A stretch of 64,000 bases of DNA from Xylogone sp. PMI_703 (taxonomy: Eukaryota; Ascomycota; Leotiomycetes), in contig JAJTUQ010000001.1 of assembly GCA_021399445.1 (NCBI GenBank), positions 1,922,001-1,986,000 on the forward strand. Direction: 5' to 3'. Both the position numbers and the translations under genes were made by a program. The notes under the pieces were generated by a model. That model ran no database searches, was not told the DNA's origin, and saw nothing but the letters and a program-made list of their open reading frames with translations. Positions 35,931 through 47,720 of the stretch are shown piece after piece. The stretch's first letter is position 1, and every line of letters starts with the position of its first letter.

Positions 35931-38354
35931 CTAAAACATCCCTAATAAGTCCTCATTGGTCTTTTTTCCTCCGTTCTCTCCTCCATACAGCTGTGACTGT
36001 GGAGGCGGTGGTTGATTACCACCGCCGAAGTCCAAACCTGCGAACCCATTCATTAAGTCATTGACACCTTGCGCTCCTCCATTCGACGTGGATCCATTAG
36101 TATCAAACAACCCCATCATATCATTCATACTACTCGAACCAGCTGGTGCCGCCGCAGCAGGACTGTCCACTCTTTGCGGAGTGCCGGCAAGACCCTCAAG
36201 ACCCGAGGCTCCAGGCGGGATTGGTGCCTCTGCTGATGCGGGAGCAGCACCGTCAAAATCGATGTCCAGCAGATTTTCTGCATTGCCTGCAGGCTGGCCA
36301 CCATTTGCAGCAGCAACAACCGCAGCAATGGGGTTTTCTGCTGCATCCTGTCGTTGTTCCTGGAGAGCTGCACGTTGAATTGCATCGGCACCAAACCTAC
36401 CATGGCCAACGAAAGCCTCAGGTGGTTTATGATAGACAGATGCAAGAGTAGATAATTCATTTAGGAGTTGTTGCAGAAGTACCGGCGAAAGAGATGACAT
36501 TGTAGTGGTGATGGGTGGTTTTTCGGAAAGAATAATGTTCTATTACGTTAGTACTTAAATTTGTAATTATTGGCGGCAATTTACCTACCTTGGCTACTTC
36601 GAGGTCTCCTGATAACAGTCGCCAATAGACGTAGGCTCTGTCTCTAATATCTGGGTTATCGTTGTCGGCTGTTGCGGCTTGGAGAATCTTCTGAACGAGT
36701 CCTTGATTGTTATTTGGCTTTTTCAGGAACAGTTTAACAACAGCTGTAAGAATCTGTAATTGAACCTGGGAAATGTAAGTAAGTGGAGTTGATTAGCGGG
36801 AATTGCAACCAACCTGAGTGAACTCTTCCATAAAGCCTTCAACAAACCCTGCCAGGATTTCATCGGCGTTGCTGATTTTTTCTGCATACTCTCCTACTAT
36901 CCAAATCAAAGCACCACGTGCGTTGGGCTCATCAAGTTCATCAATGTATTTGCAAAGTGTTGGGATAATTCCTTCATATCCTGGATATTTTCGGAATATG
37001 TCTTTGATGACGACGATGGCTTCCTGGACAACGTAGTTGACCTTCGTCGCGATGAGATCGAGGAGAGCATTGACGCACTTCTCACAGGCACTTTCAATCT
37101 TGATTGCAGCCTGCCCAATGGCCTTTACGGCTCTTCGAACGAAGTCCATATCTACCTCCAAGGCGTACTCCTTCAATTCCGATAGGAGCTGATCAACATT
37201 CTTCTCGTTTGCTATCCGAACCATAATTTCAAGCTTCTGGAGCTTCACGTATGGAGGGTCATTATACTTGCAGAAGAAGACTCGCAATTCCTTGCTCAAA
37301 ATATCCGGATTGGCTTGGAGGAGTAAATCGATGTTCCTTAGAGCCACATATTGAACCTCAGGTGCTGATGCCACAAGTGTCACTGATAATGGTTAGCCAG
37401 GCCATCAACAAAGACATGTTGGAGTATACCTAGAGGAGGCGCCATCTTCTTTAAGTATTGTCGAACAAGATCTGGATTGATAATCTTCATATGGAGGAAC
37501 ACGACTTTAACTGCCGCTAACACTACGCTTGGGTTTACATGTTGGAATTGAGGGGCGACTCTCTCACAGATGTGTTCTGACTCTGTCACGTCTGTTGTCT
37601 TGTAATCTGCTAGAGTTGTCAGGATAGTGACTCTTCCCCACTCCGTACACTCATTTAAAGCCATGAGCATCTTCTTTAGTGTAGCAGGCGTTACTCGTAA
37701 AGCTTTGGTCTCTGGAGCGGTCTCGGTGATCTCCGCCAATGCTGTCACTGAATTGGCAACCACCATGGGATTAGGATCCCCGATCAGTTCTTGTAGTGTA
37801 TCTAGGAATCCGTTCTCGATACACATTGTCGGATTGAGGTCGAACAGCTTCGCAACGCAAATTGCGGCCGTTTTGCGCACATAGGGGGATTCGTCTCGTA
37901 ACGTTTTGCGTAACGGTTCTTCCATATAGTCAACCATTTTATCTACTCTGATGCAGCCCATAGTCCGTATGGCAAGTGCCCGTACCAAGGGATTCGGGTC
38001 TTCCGAATCCTGTACAAAGGTGTTGACAGCCAAAATACAAAGATCCGGATGCGATTTGGCATAGTTCCTAGAGGTGCCATTAGCATGAGCAATCTGACTA
38101 CTTAGTAATGCAATGCCATCTCACATCAAATAGAGATACACTAGCTTCTTCTGATCCAGATCTGCTGTAGCAATATTCTTTAAGACGTCAGGGAAAAGCG
38201 CTGACACATCTTTACCCAGTGTCATAGACATAATAGTCTTCTGAATAGCTTCCTTTCGTTCGTAGGCATACTGTGATACTAAGCCTGCTCGTAACTCGAA
38301 TGTTTCGCCTTTTCTAGGGGCCGCAAAGGCTCCTCTGATCCTGTTTACCGCCAT
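35931..38354 (-). CDS. APL2: AP-1 clathrin adaptor complex, beta subunit
   Basis: Large subunit of AP-1, which sorts cargo between the trans-Golgi network and endosomes and binds clathrin. Five exons: 38354-38125, 38067-37430, 37382-36814, 36765-36589 and 36539-35931, giving 740 aa. The armadillo/HEAT trunk covers about 1-580: [20 protein letters not shown], then [20 protein letters not shown] across the first junction, [19 protein letters not shown], and [19 protein letters not shown]. The hinge after about 600 is rich in Ala, Pro and Gly and includes clathrin-box-like LLDIDFDG and [18 protein letters not shown] repeats. It ends EDLLGMF and lacks an ear domain, as expected for fungal AP-1 beta, and distinct from AP-2 and AP-3. 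All four introns are 48-59 nt and keep frame. Confidence 0.92.
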
Positions 38355-39249
38355 CGCTCACAAAGATGGCGATTTGAGGTTATGCCCCTCATACGCCTAC
38401 GGGCTCGATTGTGTTCGATCGCACCGACTTTTGCTGGATTATCCGTAATACCTGAGGAGATCCAAACCGAGTATTCTACGCTCGTGTGAGTTTATGGCTT
38501 CGTGTGGTGACAATGTGTCTTGCGCCGTGATGGACGTTTGACCTTAAAGCCAATAATTAGTGCATAGCTGTCAGCCTGGTCTGGTGTGGTTTAGGTTGGG
38601 GCAGCCATAGCTTAGAGACAGGGGTATCACTATCAAAGGGGTTGCCCACCGCTTTCCTACTGTGGAGCTCAGTGTTGCAACGAAAGTCAATATAAGGTTT
38701 ACATTGCACGTTAAAACTGTTAAAAATAATGGTGATACTTGTCCATAATTAATTGTCTAATTAAACTAAACAACTTATAGGCAAATCTCCCAAATCTCAG
38801 GCGACTTTTCGTCGAAGCTCGAACGGAAGCGGAGGAAAGCGCTTATTCCAGAAACGCCGTAAGTATGTTTCCATGTTAAGGGAAAGTATGCTTATACATG
38901 ATAGTTTTATAATATTGTCTTATTCATGTCGTCCGTTGCCGTCTTCAGTCTCATTGCGCAACGAGTGAGCAAACTTGATAGCTGAAAGGTGACTTAGAGA
39001 TTCAAAAAGTCTTTGTTCAACTGCGGAATCACCCAGTCATCTAAAATGTTCTTTCTCGCAAACTTCTGGGCATCTGTCGGATTCGTTTCGATCTATCTCT
39101 CAAGTTTTACCAAAATCTAGCCTCCATGTCCAGTCGCTGAACTGGCTTTTGCTACCTAGATAATGTCAAGAACCCGCGACTTGACAAGCTCCAATTATGC
39201 TCCGAATTCGGAGGGCACAGCTATGTACATTTCACCCTTATATGATATT
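38355..39249. other. Intergenic, AP-1 beta promoter to BOL2 3' end
   Basis: Mostly AT-rich. A short stretch at about 38781-38867 is flanked by an acceptor-like site (ctaaac then cttatag) and a donor (gtaagt) and could be an exon of an unrecognised transcript. Nothing else stands out. Confidence 0.4.
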
Positions 39250-39634
39250 TCACGCTGTAGTACCGCTCACAACCTCTCCGGTTGTATTTTTCCCGGGAGC
39301 TACATCTTGCTGCCCTTCCTGTCGCTGCCTCTCCCACTGCTCTGGTGTATAGCACTTCGGCGTCCATGCGTGTATCGCTGCAATCTCGGCCTTGAGCGCA
39401 TTATTCACTAACCGATGTCGAGCCAAGGTCGTCTTCTTTTCAAATTGAGGAGACACTATGAGAGCAGAGAAAGCTTGGCCACAGCCGCCTAAGTTGTTCC
39501 AAGTCAGGAAACATTCTGAGTCTTTGGCGGGGGCATGTACCTGACATGTCTTCGATATCAACATATGTAGCTTGTAATTGTTCTATAATTTTAGCCTTGA
39601 GGCTTGCCTCCGTTACACCAGATGGGTCAGCCAT
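39250..39634 (-). CDS. BOL2: BolA-like protein (BOL2/BOLA2 type)
   Basis: Cytosolic BolA protein that pairs with monothiol glutaredoxins (Grx3/4) in iron sensing and Fe-S cluster delivery. Exons 39634-39541 and 39488-39250, joined across a 52-nt intron, encode 110 aa. The KH-like BolA fold is clear: QLQATYVDIEDMSG, the conserved GGCGQAFSALIVSP with the ligand Cys, FEKKTTLARHRLVN containing the invariant His, and EIAAIHAWTPKCYTPEQWE. The lack of a mitochondrial presequence favours the cytosolic BOL2 type over Bol1/Bol3. The ~22-residue polar C-terminal tail is longer than in yeast. It is divergent from NIF3, 251 bp between starts. Confidence 0.93.
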
Positions 39635-39739
39635 AATCAGAAAGAATGATCAGCTATTTGTGTATACTACAAGGGAGAGCTTGGCAGTACTATATTGATG
39701 TGAAATCAACAATTCGGAACAAACGTCACAAACATTTCT

Positions 39740-39753
39740 CATGCGGCCGCATG
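39740..39753. promoter_or_regulatory. 14-bp palindrome in the BOL2/NIF3 divergent promoter
   Basis: CATGCGGCCGCATG reads the same on both strands. It lies near the middle of the 251-bp gap, 105 bp from the BOL2 start and 132 bp from the NIF3 start. The core CGGCCG is a back-to-back pair of CGG triplets, the half-site type bound by Zn2Cys6 dimers. Function is inferred only. Confidence 0.4.
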
Positions 39754-39885
39754 TCGTAACATTGGTGATAGGCGCACACTCCGAATGCAGAACACAATCT
39801 AGAACAACTTCAACGTCTGCCTCAGCAGGATCATGTGATGCAGCTTCGATCAGTTATTTTGAGATCAATCCATACAGGAAAGAAA

Positions 39886-41050
39886 ATGGCCAGCTCTACG
39901 CCTAATTTTTCAGCAAGTGTAATAAATGCTGTTAAGTCACTGTGGGTAGGTGAAGGGTGTCTCTAGCACATAGAGACTAATACTTTCGAAACAGATACCC
40001 AGATGAGCTTGCAGATAAAAGCTTTGATAATACTGGATGTAAGCCATCTCATTATAAAAAGTACCGAAACTCTTCACTAAAACGTCCGAAAGTATTGCTT
40101 GAAGCTCCACCTCGTTCTCACTCGAGAAATCATGCCCTCTTAACGATTGACCTCACCAAAGCGGTAGCAGATGAAGCCATTGAGAAAAAGAGTTCTATCA
40201 TTGTTGCATATCGTAAGTAACACTGTAGAGAGTCGTTTATAATGACCATAAACTTATGACCAAGAACAGATCCCATTATATTTCGGCCACTGAAGGCTCT
40301 CACTTCAGCTAACTCGCAACAGAGTAGCCTTTTACGTCTCGCTCAGGAGGGCATAAGTGTATATAGTCCTCATACAGCAGTAGATGCTTCCCCGGGGGGG
40401 CTCAATGACTGGCTCGCTGAGATTGTGATCTATGGGGGTGTAGTGAAGGAGAAAGAGCAGTAAGTTTAACTCAACAATCACTTCAAATGCTTAAGGCAGT
40501 CATATTTACTCATATATATTCTAATTTTAATAGATCATTATCGGGAGATAACGGAAAATATGAAGTATCAGTAATAAAGCCATCGAATGACCCTCCTCAA
40601 GGATTTGAAGGCGCCGGTCATGGACGTATTGTCAAGTTCCACTCACCAGAGCCGCTTGGTACCATAGTCTCACGCATTACGGCTGGCTTATGCGTTGATT
40701 ACGTTTCAGTGGCAGTTCCACAATCAGTATCTCAAGGAGACAAGTCCAATATCCCGATATCATCCATTGGTATCTGTGCTGGTTCTGGCGGGTCATTGTT
40801 GAATGGATTAGACGTTGACCTGCTCTTTACGGGGGAGCTAGACCATCACTCTGCCCTAGCAGCTATTGAGCGAGGAAAAGTGGTTGTAACCGCCTTTCAT
40901 AGCAATACTGAACGAGCTTATTTGTCCCAGAGAATGGCACGATATGTCTCTGATAAACTATCCAAGGACGGAATTTCAGGTGAAGTAGAGGTCAGTAAAG
41001 CAGATAGGGATCCGTATGAGATAGTTGCACAAAGTCGCTCCCAATGGTAA
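39886..41050 (+). CDS. NIF3: NIF3 family protein (GTP cyclohydrolase 1 type 2-like)
   Basis: Dinuclear-metal protein of the widely conserved NIF3/YbgI family; biochemical role unsettled. Exons 39886-39941, 39995-40038, 40093-40212, 40270-40459 and 40534-41050 give 308 aa. Family landmarks: YPDELADKSFDNTG, then GLLLEAPP across a junction, metal-ligand His in AYHPIIFRP, SPHTAVDASPGGLNDWL, and the C-terminal ligands GELDHHSALAAIERG and HSNTERAYL. Exon 1 must end before GTGGGT (39942): the stronger-looking donor GTAGGT at 39946 would shift the frame and stop three codons into exon 2. Splicing at GTGGGT restores NAVKSLYPDELADKS. The stop lies 95 bp from the convergent VPS51 stop. Confidence 0.9.
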
Positions 41051-41145
41051 TGCTTGGGATACCGGTATCTCCTTGTGGGCATTTCAGAGCTTCGAAAAAA
41101 CTGGAAGCATGATGATAGCATAGCCAAAAATGTGAATCCGATATA

Positions 41146-42169
41146 TCATGACTTGACGTTTCTATTCTCTTTAAGATTGACCCAGCTTTTGTCATTAGGT
41201 GGTTCCCCTTTTAAAGCAGCCTCCCCATCATCGATACAATCCTGAACATCACTACCTCCAACGCCTTGCATTTTCCACTTCTCCAATAACTTTGACACAG
41301 GCTCCCATTCGCTCTTTGCCTGTTCTAATTTCCCAATTGCAACTAGTTGTCTAAGCCTCTCAGGAGTCTCCAAGACCCTCTTAGTTATATCCCTTAACCT
41401 ATCCTTCTTTGCTGCCTTGGCTTTCTCCTCAGCACTCATTTGCGCTCTCGCACGCTGAGACTCCGTCATAGAGTCCCTGAACTGCATCTTGATACCATTG
41501 GCTCTCTCATAAATACTCGCGATTGCCGGATCAAGTGTTGAAGCCATAGGATTCAAAGGGTCCATATTCGTACGCATCTATTTTCAGACCCCATCCAAGT
41601 ATTAGCCCAATATTCTTTGTCATGGGCAAGGTAGCCAAATTCTTCCAAAACATGACGCATATACATACCTTTCGAATCGTTTCAGTAGCAGCAATCAGCT
41701 TCGAATAATTATCATATACCAACGCCTTCTTTTCCGCATCCAGCGCCCGTATATCCGTTAGGACCCCATGGTAAGTCTTCATCAGTTGCGCCAGACCCTG
41801 TGTCTCCAAAAGCTCTTTCACGTACTTCTCCGCATCGAAGCCCTCTGCATCCATCTCGCTCTCTTGCACATCGGAATAGTCATTGTTGGAGACGACCGAG
41901 ACCGAGACCTCGGATGCAGCATCGTCGATTTTGATATTATTAGCACTGTCTTCCGCTGTTTTCTTGAGATTGTAGTATTCCCGTAGTGCAGCTCGGTTTC
42001 GTCGTGTGTGCTGGGGGTTCGTAGGTGTGGCTCCTCTGTTAGGGGAGGTCTCTGCGGATCGAGGAGCTTGAATGTCAAGACTTGGGCGAGATGAGGATGT
42101 AGGGGTTGTAAAGGAAGGGATGCGGCGTCCGTTTACGGAACTATCGCGAGGACCGGAAATAGTGGACAT
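41146..42169 (-). CDS. VPS51: Vacuolar protein sorting protein 51 (GARP subunit)
   Basis: Small GARP subunit that links the tether to a Golgi SNARE and promotes endosome-to-Golgi retrograde fusion. Exons 42169-41669 and 41577-41146 (91-nt intron) encode 310 aa. A Ser/Thr/Pro-rich N-terminus to about residue 60 is followed by RAALREYYNLKK, an acidic stretch, and the diagnostic helices DAEKYVKELLETQGLAQLM and DIRALDAEKKALVYDNYSKL then IAATETIRKMRTNMD. This helical block is the Vps51/EXO84/COG1 N-terminal signature. The C-terminal third is coiled-coil (AQMSAEEKAKAAKKDRLRDI). Fungal VPS51 is much shorter than the animal protein, and this length fits. It shares a 299-bp divergent promoter with RMI1. 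Confidence 0.9.
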
Positions 42170-42468
42170 CTTAGTAGAACGAGAGTCGTGAGGGATATCT
42201 ACCCCATTGGACTAGTATGTTATTCTGGAGCTCCCATAATGTTGTTCTTGGTACGGTAGGAGGTTGCTGAAGTGTCACAAAGTGTCAGCGAGGTGAGCTG
42301 CCGCAAGGCTCGTGCACGAGGCGACGAGGCTGTGATGTTCCCAACTTCAGCGTCATCGAAACCGCACGCCTTGGACCTACAACATTTTATCAATGCGCTA
42401 ATCGGCAAGAGTTACCTCATATTAGAGGATGACCAGACCTCTAAAATGTTGCTCAAAATACATTCAAG
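42170..42468. promoter_or_regulatory. Shared divergent promoter, VPS51/RMI1
   Basis: 299 bp lie between the two start codons. No strong element recognised. Confidence 0.45.
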
Positions 42469-43215
42469 ATGACAACAACTGAACAACAGCTCTCACAAGC
42501 CCTCACAGCAGCCAACCTCCCAGCACCATCAACACAGTTTTTATCGCCGATCCTCCAAAGCCGTGCAGCTCCCCTCCCGGCCTTAATCGCAACAGCAAAA
42601 CACCGCCTCCTCTCCGCAGATCTCACCACTCAGAACCTCCTACATACCTCTACTCTCTCCTTTCCCCCGAACCTCTCGGACCCGGGTACAAAATCCCTAA
42701 CACTGAATGCCGGGGATATACCAGTGCAGGTCCTTGATATAGAAGATCTGAGCCGCAGCAAATGGGAACAGATCGAAGCATTGGAAGTGGAGAAGAATGG
42801 GGAGATGACGAGAGGACGGGAGATTATCAGAGTTGCTGCATTGGGAGGCGACAACGAGGACGCCGGGACACAACCTACAGCTACGAATAACCAACCCACT
42901 GCCGCCGCTACAGCTCGATCAGGAGGTGGAGGGGGAGGCCCATATAAACTCCTCTTGCAAGATCGTTCCGGACAAAGGGTTTTTGGCTTCGAGCTATTCC
43001 GAGTTGAGAAGATTGGTTATCCACCTTTTATGAGCATTGGGTGTAAGATCATGTTGAAGAGAGGGTGTAAAGTTGCGAGAGGGATGGTGCTGCTTGAGCC
43101 TTCGACTACTGTTGTCCTAGGTGGGAAGATCGAAGGACTGGATAAGAGCTGGAGAGAAGGGAGGGAGGCACGTTTGAGGGTAGCTGTGGGGAATGTAGTA
43201 CCAAACGGAGCCTGA
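42469..43215 (+). CDS. RMI1: RecQ-mediated genome instability protein 1
   Basis: OB-fold partner of the RecQ helicase Sgs1/BLM and topoisomerase III in dissolving double Holliday junctions. A single exon encodes 248 aa. The N-terminal helical region (ALIATAKHRLLSADLTTQNL) leads into the OB-fold: GDIPVQVLDIEDLSRSKWEQ, EMTRGREIIRVAA, a Thr/Ala/Gly-rich insertion, then KLLLQDRSGQRVFGFEL and GCKIMLKRGCKVARGMVLLE. The last two are the best family signatures (lmLtdg, GaKilLrn-type blocks). Length is close to yeast Rmi1 (241 aa). The Gly-rich loop before KLLLQD is longer than usual and looks disordered. Confidence 0.88.
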   Translation: MTTTEQQLSQALTAANLPAPSTQFLSPILQSRAAPLPALIATAKHRLLSADLTTQNLLHTSTLSFPPNLSDPGTKSLTLNAGDIPVQVLDIEDLSRSKWEQIEALEVEKNGEMTRGREIIRVAALGGDNEDAGTQPTATNNQPTAAATARSGGGGGGPYKLLLQDRSGQRVFGFELFRVEKIGYPPFMSIGCKIMLKRGCKVARGMVLLEPSTTVVLGGKIEGLDKSWREGREARLRVAVGNVVPNGA

Positions 43216-43928
43216 ATGGTTCATAGAATCATACCTCTGTATTGTTAGAATTGATGTACTAGTACTAGGGTAAATAATTAGAGGGCAAGTACCAGACCGG
43301 CATGGGAACCATAGACTTAAAGTCTTGCATGTGTTGTATAAAAAATGCATAGAGATTTAGTTTCTTTGCAACATTGCAATGCAAACTTTAGAAGTAAAAC
43401 AATGCAATCTATTTGATTTGCGCTCAGCATAGACATTGGTCGAGAGGGATGGGATCACAATCGGTCGATAGCTGCTACGAGATCTTTCAGTAGAAAAGGG
43501 AGCATTCGTCTCATGCCATATTCATAATTCATTGCAACTATATCCTGTGCCTAAGCATCCCAACAACTTCACTCGCATGCTTACTTTAACGAATCCATAT
43601 TTCCTTTACCCATCACGCCTCGTTGCCCTAACATATACAACTGCAACCATACAATTGGGGCTGCATAATTTGACTTATTGGAGGCGCAACAATATCTGAA
43701 CGCTATCGAAGCGTGCATTGCTGATCAAACCTACAAGGCCAAAAGAAACTTCACCCAATTTAAAACGTAGAAGGGATGCATTATATCGAAATTGTATTCC
43801 ACGCTCCACTGCTAGCCCCTGCAATGGAACCACAACCACGCTTAGCGACTTCAAACCAGGTATTAATCAATAAAACTCAAATAGTGCAAGACCCAATCCC
43901 CCACAAGATGCCGACTAAAGAAACTTAT
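43216..43928. other. Intergenic, convergent 3' flanks
   Basis: Between RMI1 and the MAP kinase stops. AT-rich, no gene or repeat seen. Confidence 0.5.
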
Positions 43929-45177
<1,249 letters not shown>

Positions 45178-47627
45178 CTTGCTCAATCTTATTGGGCGTG
45201 CTTATCTCAGCGTCGAGAAAAACAGTTGCAGTAATTGCGTCAGGTATCTCGAAATCGAGGTTTGTCGAGGGTGATGAAGAAGCAATGTTTGGTAAGGGAG
45301 ATTTCGGCTGCGATATAGATCTCGTCAAAGACAAAGCTCAAATTGAAGGAAATATCCTTTGTCGCCCTATTTAAAGTCTAAAAAATTCCCTTGTTTACGG
45401 GCGTCGAAGTCAACCGCTTTAGATGAATTCCTTCTTTCTCGTCCAAGCCTCAAGTTCAATCAGGATGGCCAGGTAGATATATGTATACACAAGATAGATG
45501 CGTGGTTGGTGAAGATGCAGGTTCGAGTCTCTTCTTCGCGATGCAAGATGGGGGATTGATATATCTATCGTCCAATAACCCCAGTATCTTGCGCTCGGTC
45601 CCTGCTCACGAAGGTTGTGACAAGGAATTTGTTTCGGATGAAGAAGTAGATCCGGCTCCTTGGTCGCTATACACAGCAGGTCGGTGGCTTGTTCGTTTCT
45701 TCCTTCCTGATGAAACAATCAGTCTCGTGTGTTGTGGGGTTGCTATCTCTCTTTTGTAACGCAGTTGACAGCGGCGCACGCCCCAAAGAAGCAACGGCTA
45801 AGCTATTTTGAGCCCAAAGAATTCTAGAAGGCGGACCCAACTTGGAATAGGATGTATTGATTTGGACACTTTGGTAATCGTGCAGAAATGTCCCTGTTGA
45901 GAAAGGAATGGGCAAGAGGAGTGCGTATCTGTTGAGAGATTGAAACCGCTTGGCTGTAGCTGCTGGCCTGGAACTGCCCCGCTATCGAAGATCAGACACT
46001 TTTTCTCCGAGAAACTCTGGACGAAACAACAACACACGTCGATGCAGTTATCCGAATGCAGATATATGTTATGATATGGCACACGAGCCTTGAACTTGCA
46101 GTACGATCAATGTCACGATGAGAGGATTTGTAGGTCCAGCGTGGTGACTGGGAATCAACACTGAAAAGGCCTGGAGATCGGGAGTCTGAAGCAAGGTGGG
46201 TTCGGCAAGTTTAAGCACAGAGGTCACGATGTTGCAAAACAGTCCTGGTGGGCTGCGCGGGCGGTCCTTGCACGCTGATTGGGGACAACCAGTTGTGCTC
46301 TGTGATGGGCCCGAGGGGCCGAACCTTGGGGGGAGGATGGGGCCAGGCGAGCCAGGGGAGAGCAGCTCGAGGGGTTGCAAAGGCCCCTGACTGGAGTGAC
46401 GGGAGGTGACTGGACTTGGGCTGCTGGAGGAGCTAAGCGCCGGCACTACACTCCCACCGTCCAACTTCGCTCTTCTGCGTGTTTGCTCACTGCAGCGGTA
46501 CCTATCGCATGTACCGCGGGCTTGCCCAGAGCCATCCCAATGCACCAGAATAGCATGGGCTGGCCGTGAGATATGTGATACAGCCCTCGCGCGGATGCCG
46601 CTTGTTTCACTGGCTCCCAGCGGTTTCATGCCGGGAACCATCTCATACCCGCCCCTCGCTGGGCTGGGCTGCGGGCGCTGCGGTAGGAGTGAATGGCTCT
46701 CGCCCAACCATCCAGCATCCAACAGAATTCCAACAGCGTCCAACAACATCTAGCATGATCTTTTTTTAAATTGCTAACGAGGTGTATCTGACAGCAAGAT
46801 CGATACATCGCAAACCTTTCTCGTATTTACTGCCGCGCCGCGTCGTGGTTGGGTCAACATTTACAGTACAGTACAAAAACTCCAACGGATCTCAATTCCC
46901 ATATCTAGTCTAGCTCCATGGTTTTGCTGTTGTGCACTCCTGATGCACCGCGGGATTAACAGCCTTGCAGCACACATTAATATTCGGCTCCGAACATCAG
47001 ATGAACACAGCCTCAAGCTTCAGCTCCAGCTTTCCTCAGAGATGAGATCGTCTTGAAGCACTTCTCCAGCTGCCCCATATCCCAGCCTGGAGCTCCTGGT
47101 CGAGTCTCGCAACCGGAGGGCCACCGTTAGGGTCAAACACGGCCAAAACAGTGGCCTTGCCGCACGGTCGCTTGCTCCCTGAGCTCCCTTTCCCCTCGTC
47201 CACTCGGTCTCACTCCTCCACAAGACCCTTGTTCGCTGGTAAAACACACAGAGTAAGAACATATGGCAAACACACGCAAACTTTCGATATACTCTAGATA
47301 TTATATGTAGGGTACGCTTCTTCCTGCGCGGAATCAGTGATCGCATTTACACTCGCATAATCTTGATATATGCAACTTAGATGGCATTGTCACAATTCAG
47401 CGCGCGCATGTTTAATCATGCTTAACACACCAAGTCACTCAGGCACCTTCACAATGGCAACTCATTGGACATCGCAGAACACGGCATTGGACCGATATTG
47501 AACGTAATATTTCTTTTTCTCATTCTCTCCGCCAAAACAGAGGGTATGGTATTCTAGCCTTCACCCAGATTCCTTGACATGGACATGGACATGGACATGA
47601 AGATTGATATTAACAAGAATAGATAAA
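45178..47627. other. Long GC-rich intergenic region upstream of the MAP kinase
   Basis: About 2.4 kb between the MAP kinase start and the SEC24 3' end. It is GC-rich around 46170-46720 and 47040-47220 and carries ACAGTACAGTAC at 46863-46874. A 226-codon minus-strand frame at 46069-46749 has low-complexity, non-conserved-looking composition and overlaps equally long plus-strand frames. Likely regulatory and leader sequence of the kinase gene. Confidence 0.5.
47576..47599. repeat. Hexanucleotide microsatellite (GACATG)4
   Basis: Four perfect tandem copies of GACATG just downstream of SEC24. Confidence 0.9.
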
Positions 47628-47720
47628 TTATTGAACCACCTGAGTGTGTCAGCACAAGGCTTTGCTTCCCAAAAGGAGGACGAAAAGAGCCATGTACAAG
47701 CAAAGACTAGGTTATTCTGC

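Noticed and set aside
45525..45545. GGTTCGAGTCT resembling a tRNA B box
   Set aside because: The T-arm stem cannot pair and no A box or acceptor stem is found at the right distance.
46069..46749. 226-codon minus-strand open frame
   Set aside because: It lies in GC-rich DNA where several long frames overlap on both strands, has low-complexity composition and no motif, and is best explained by rare stops at high GC.
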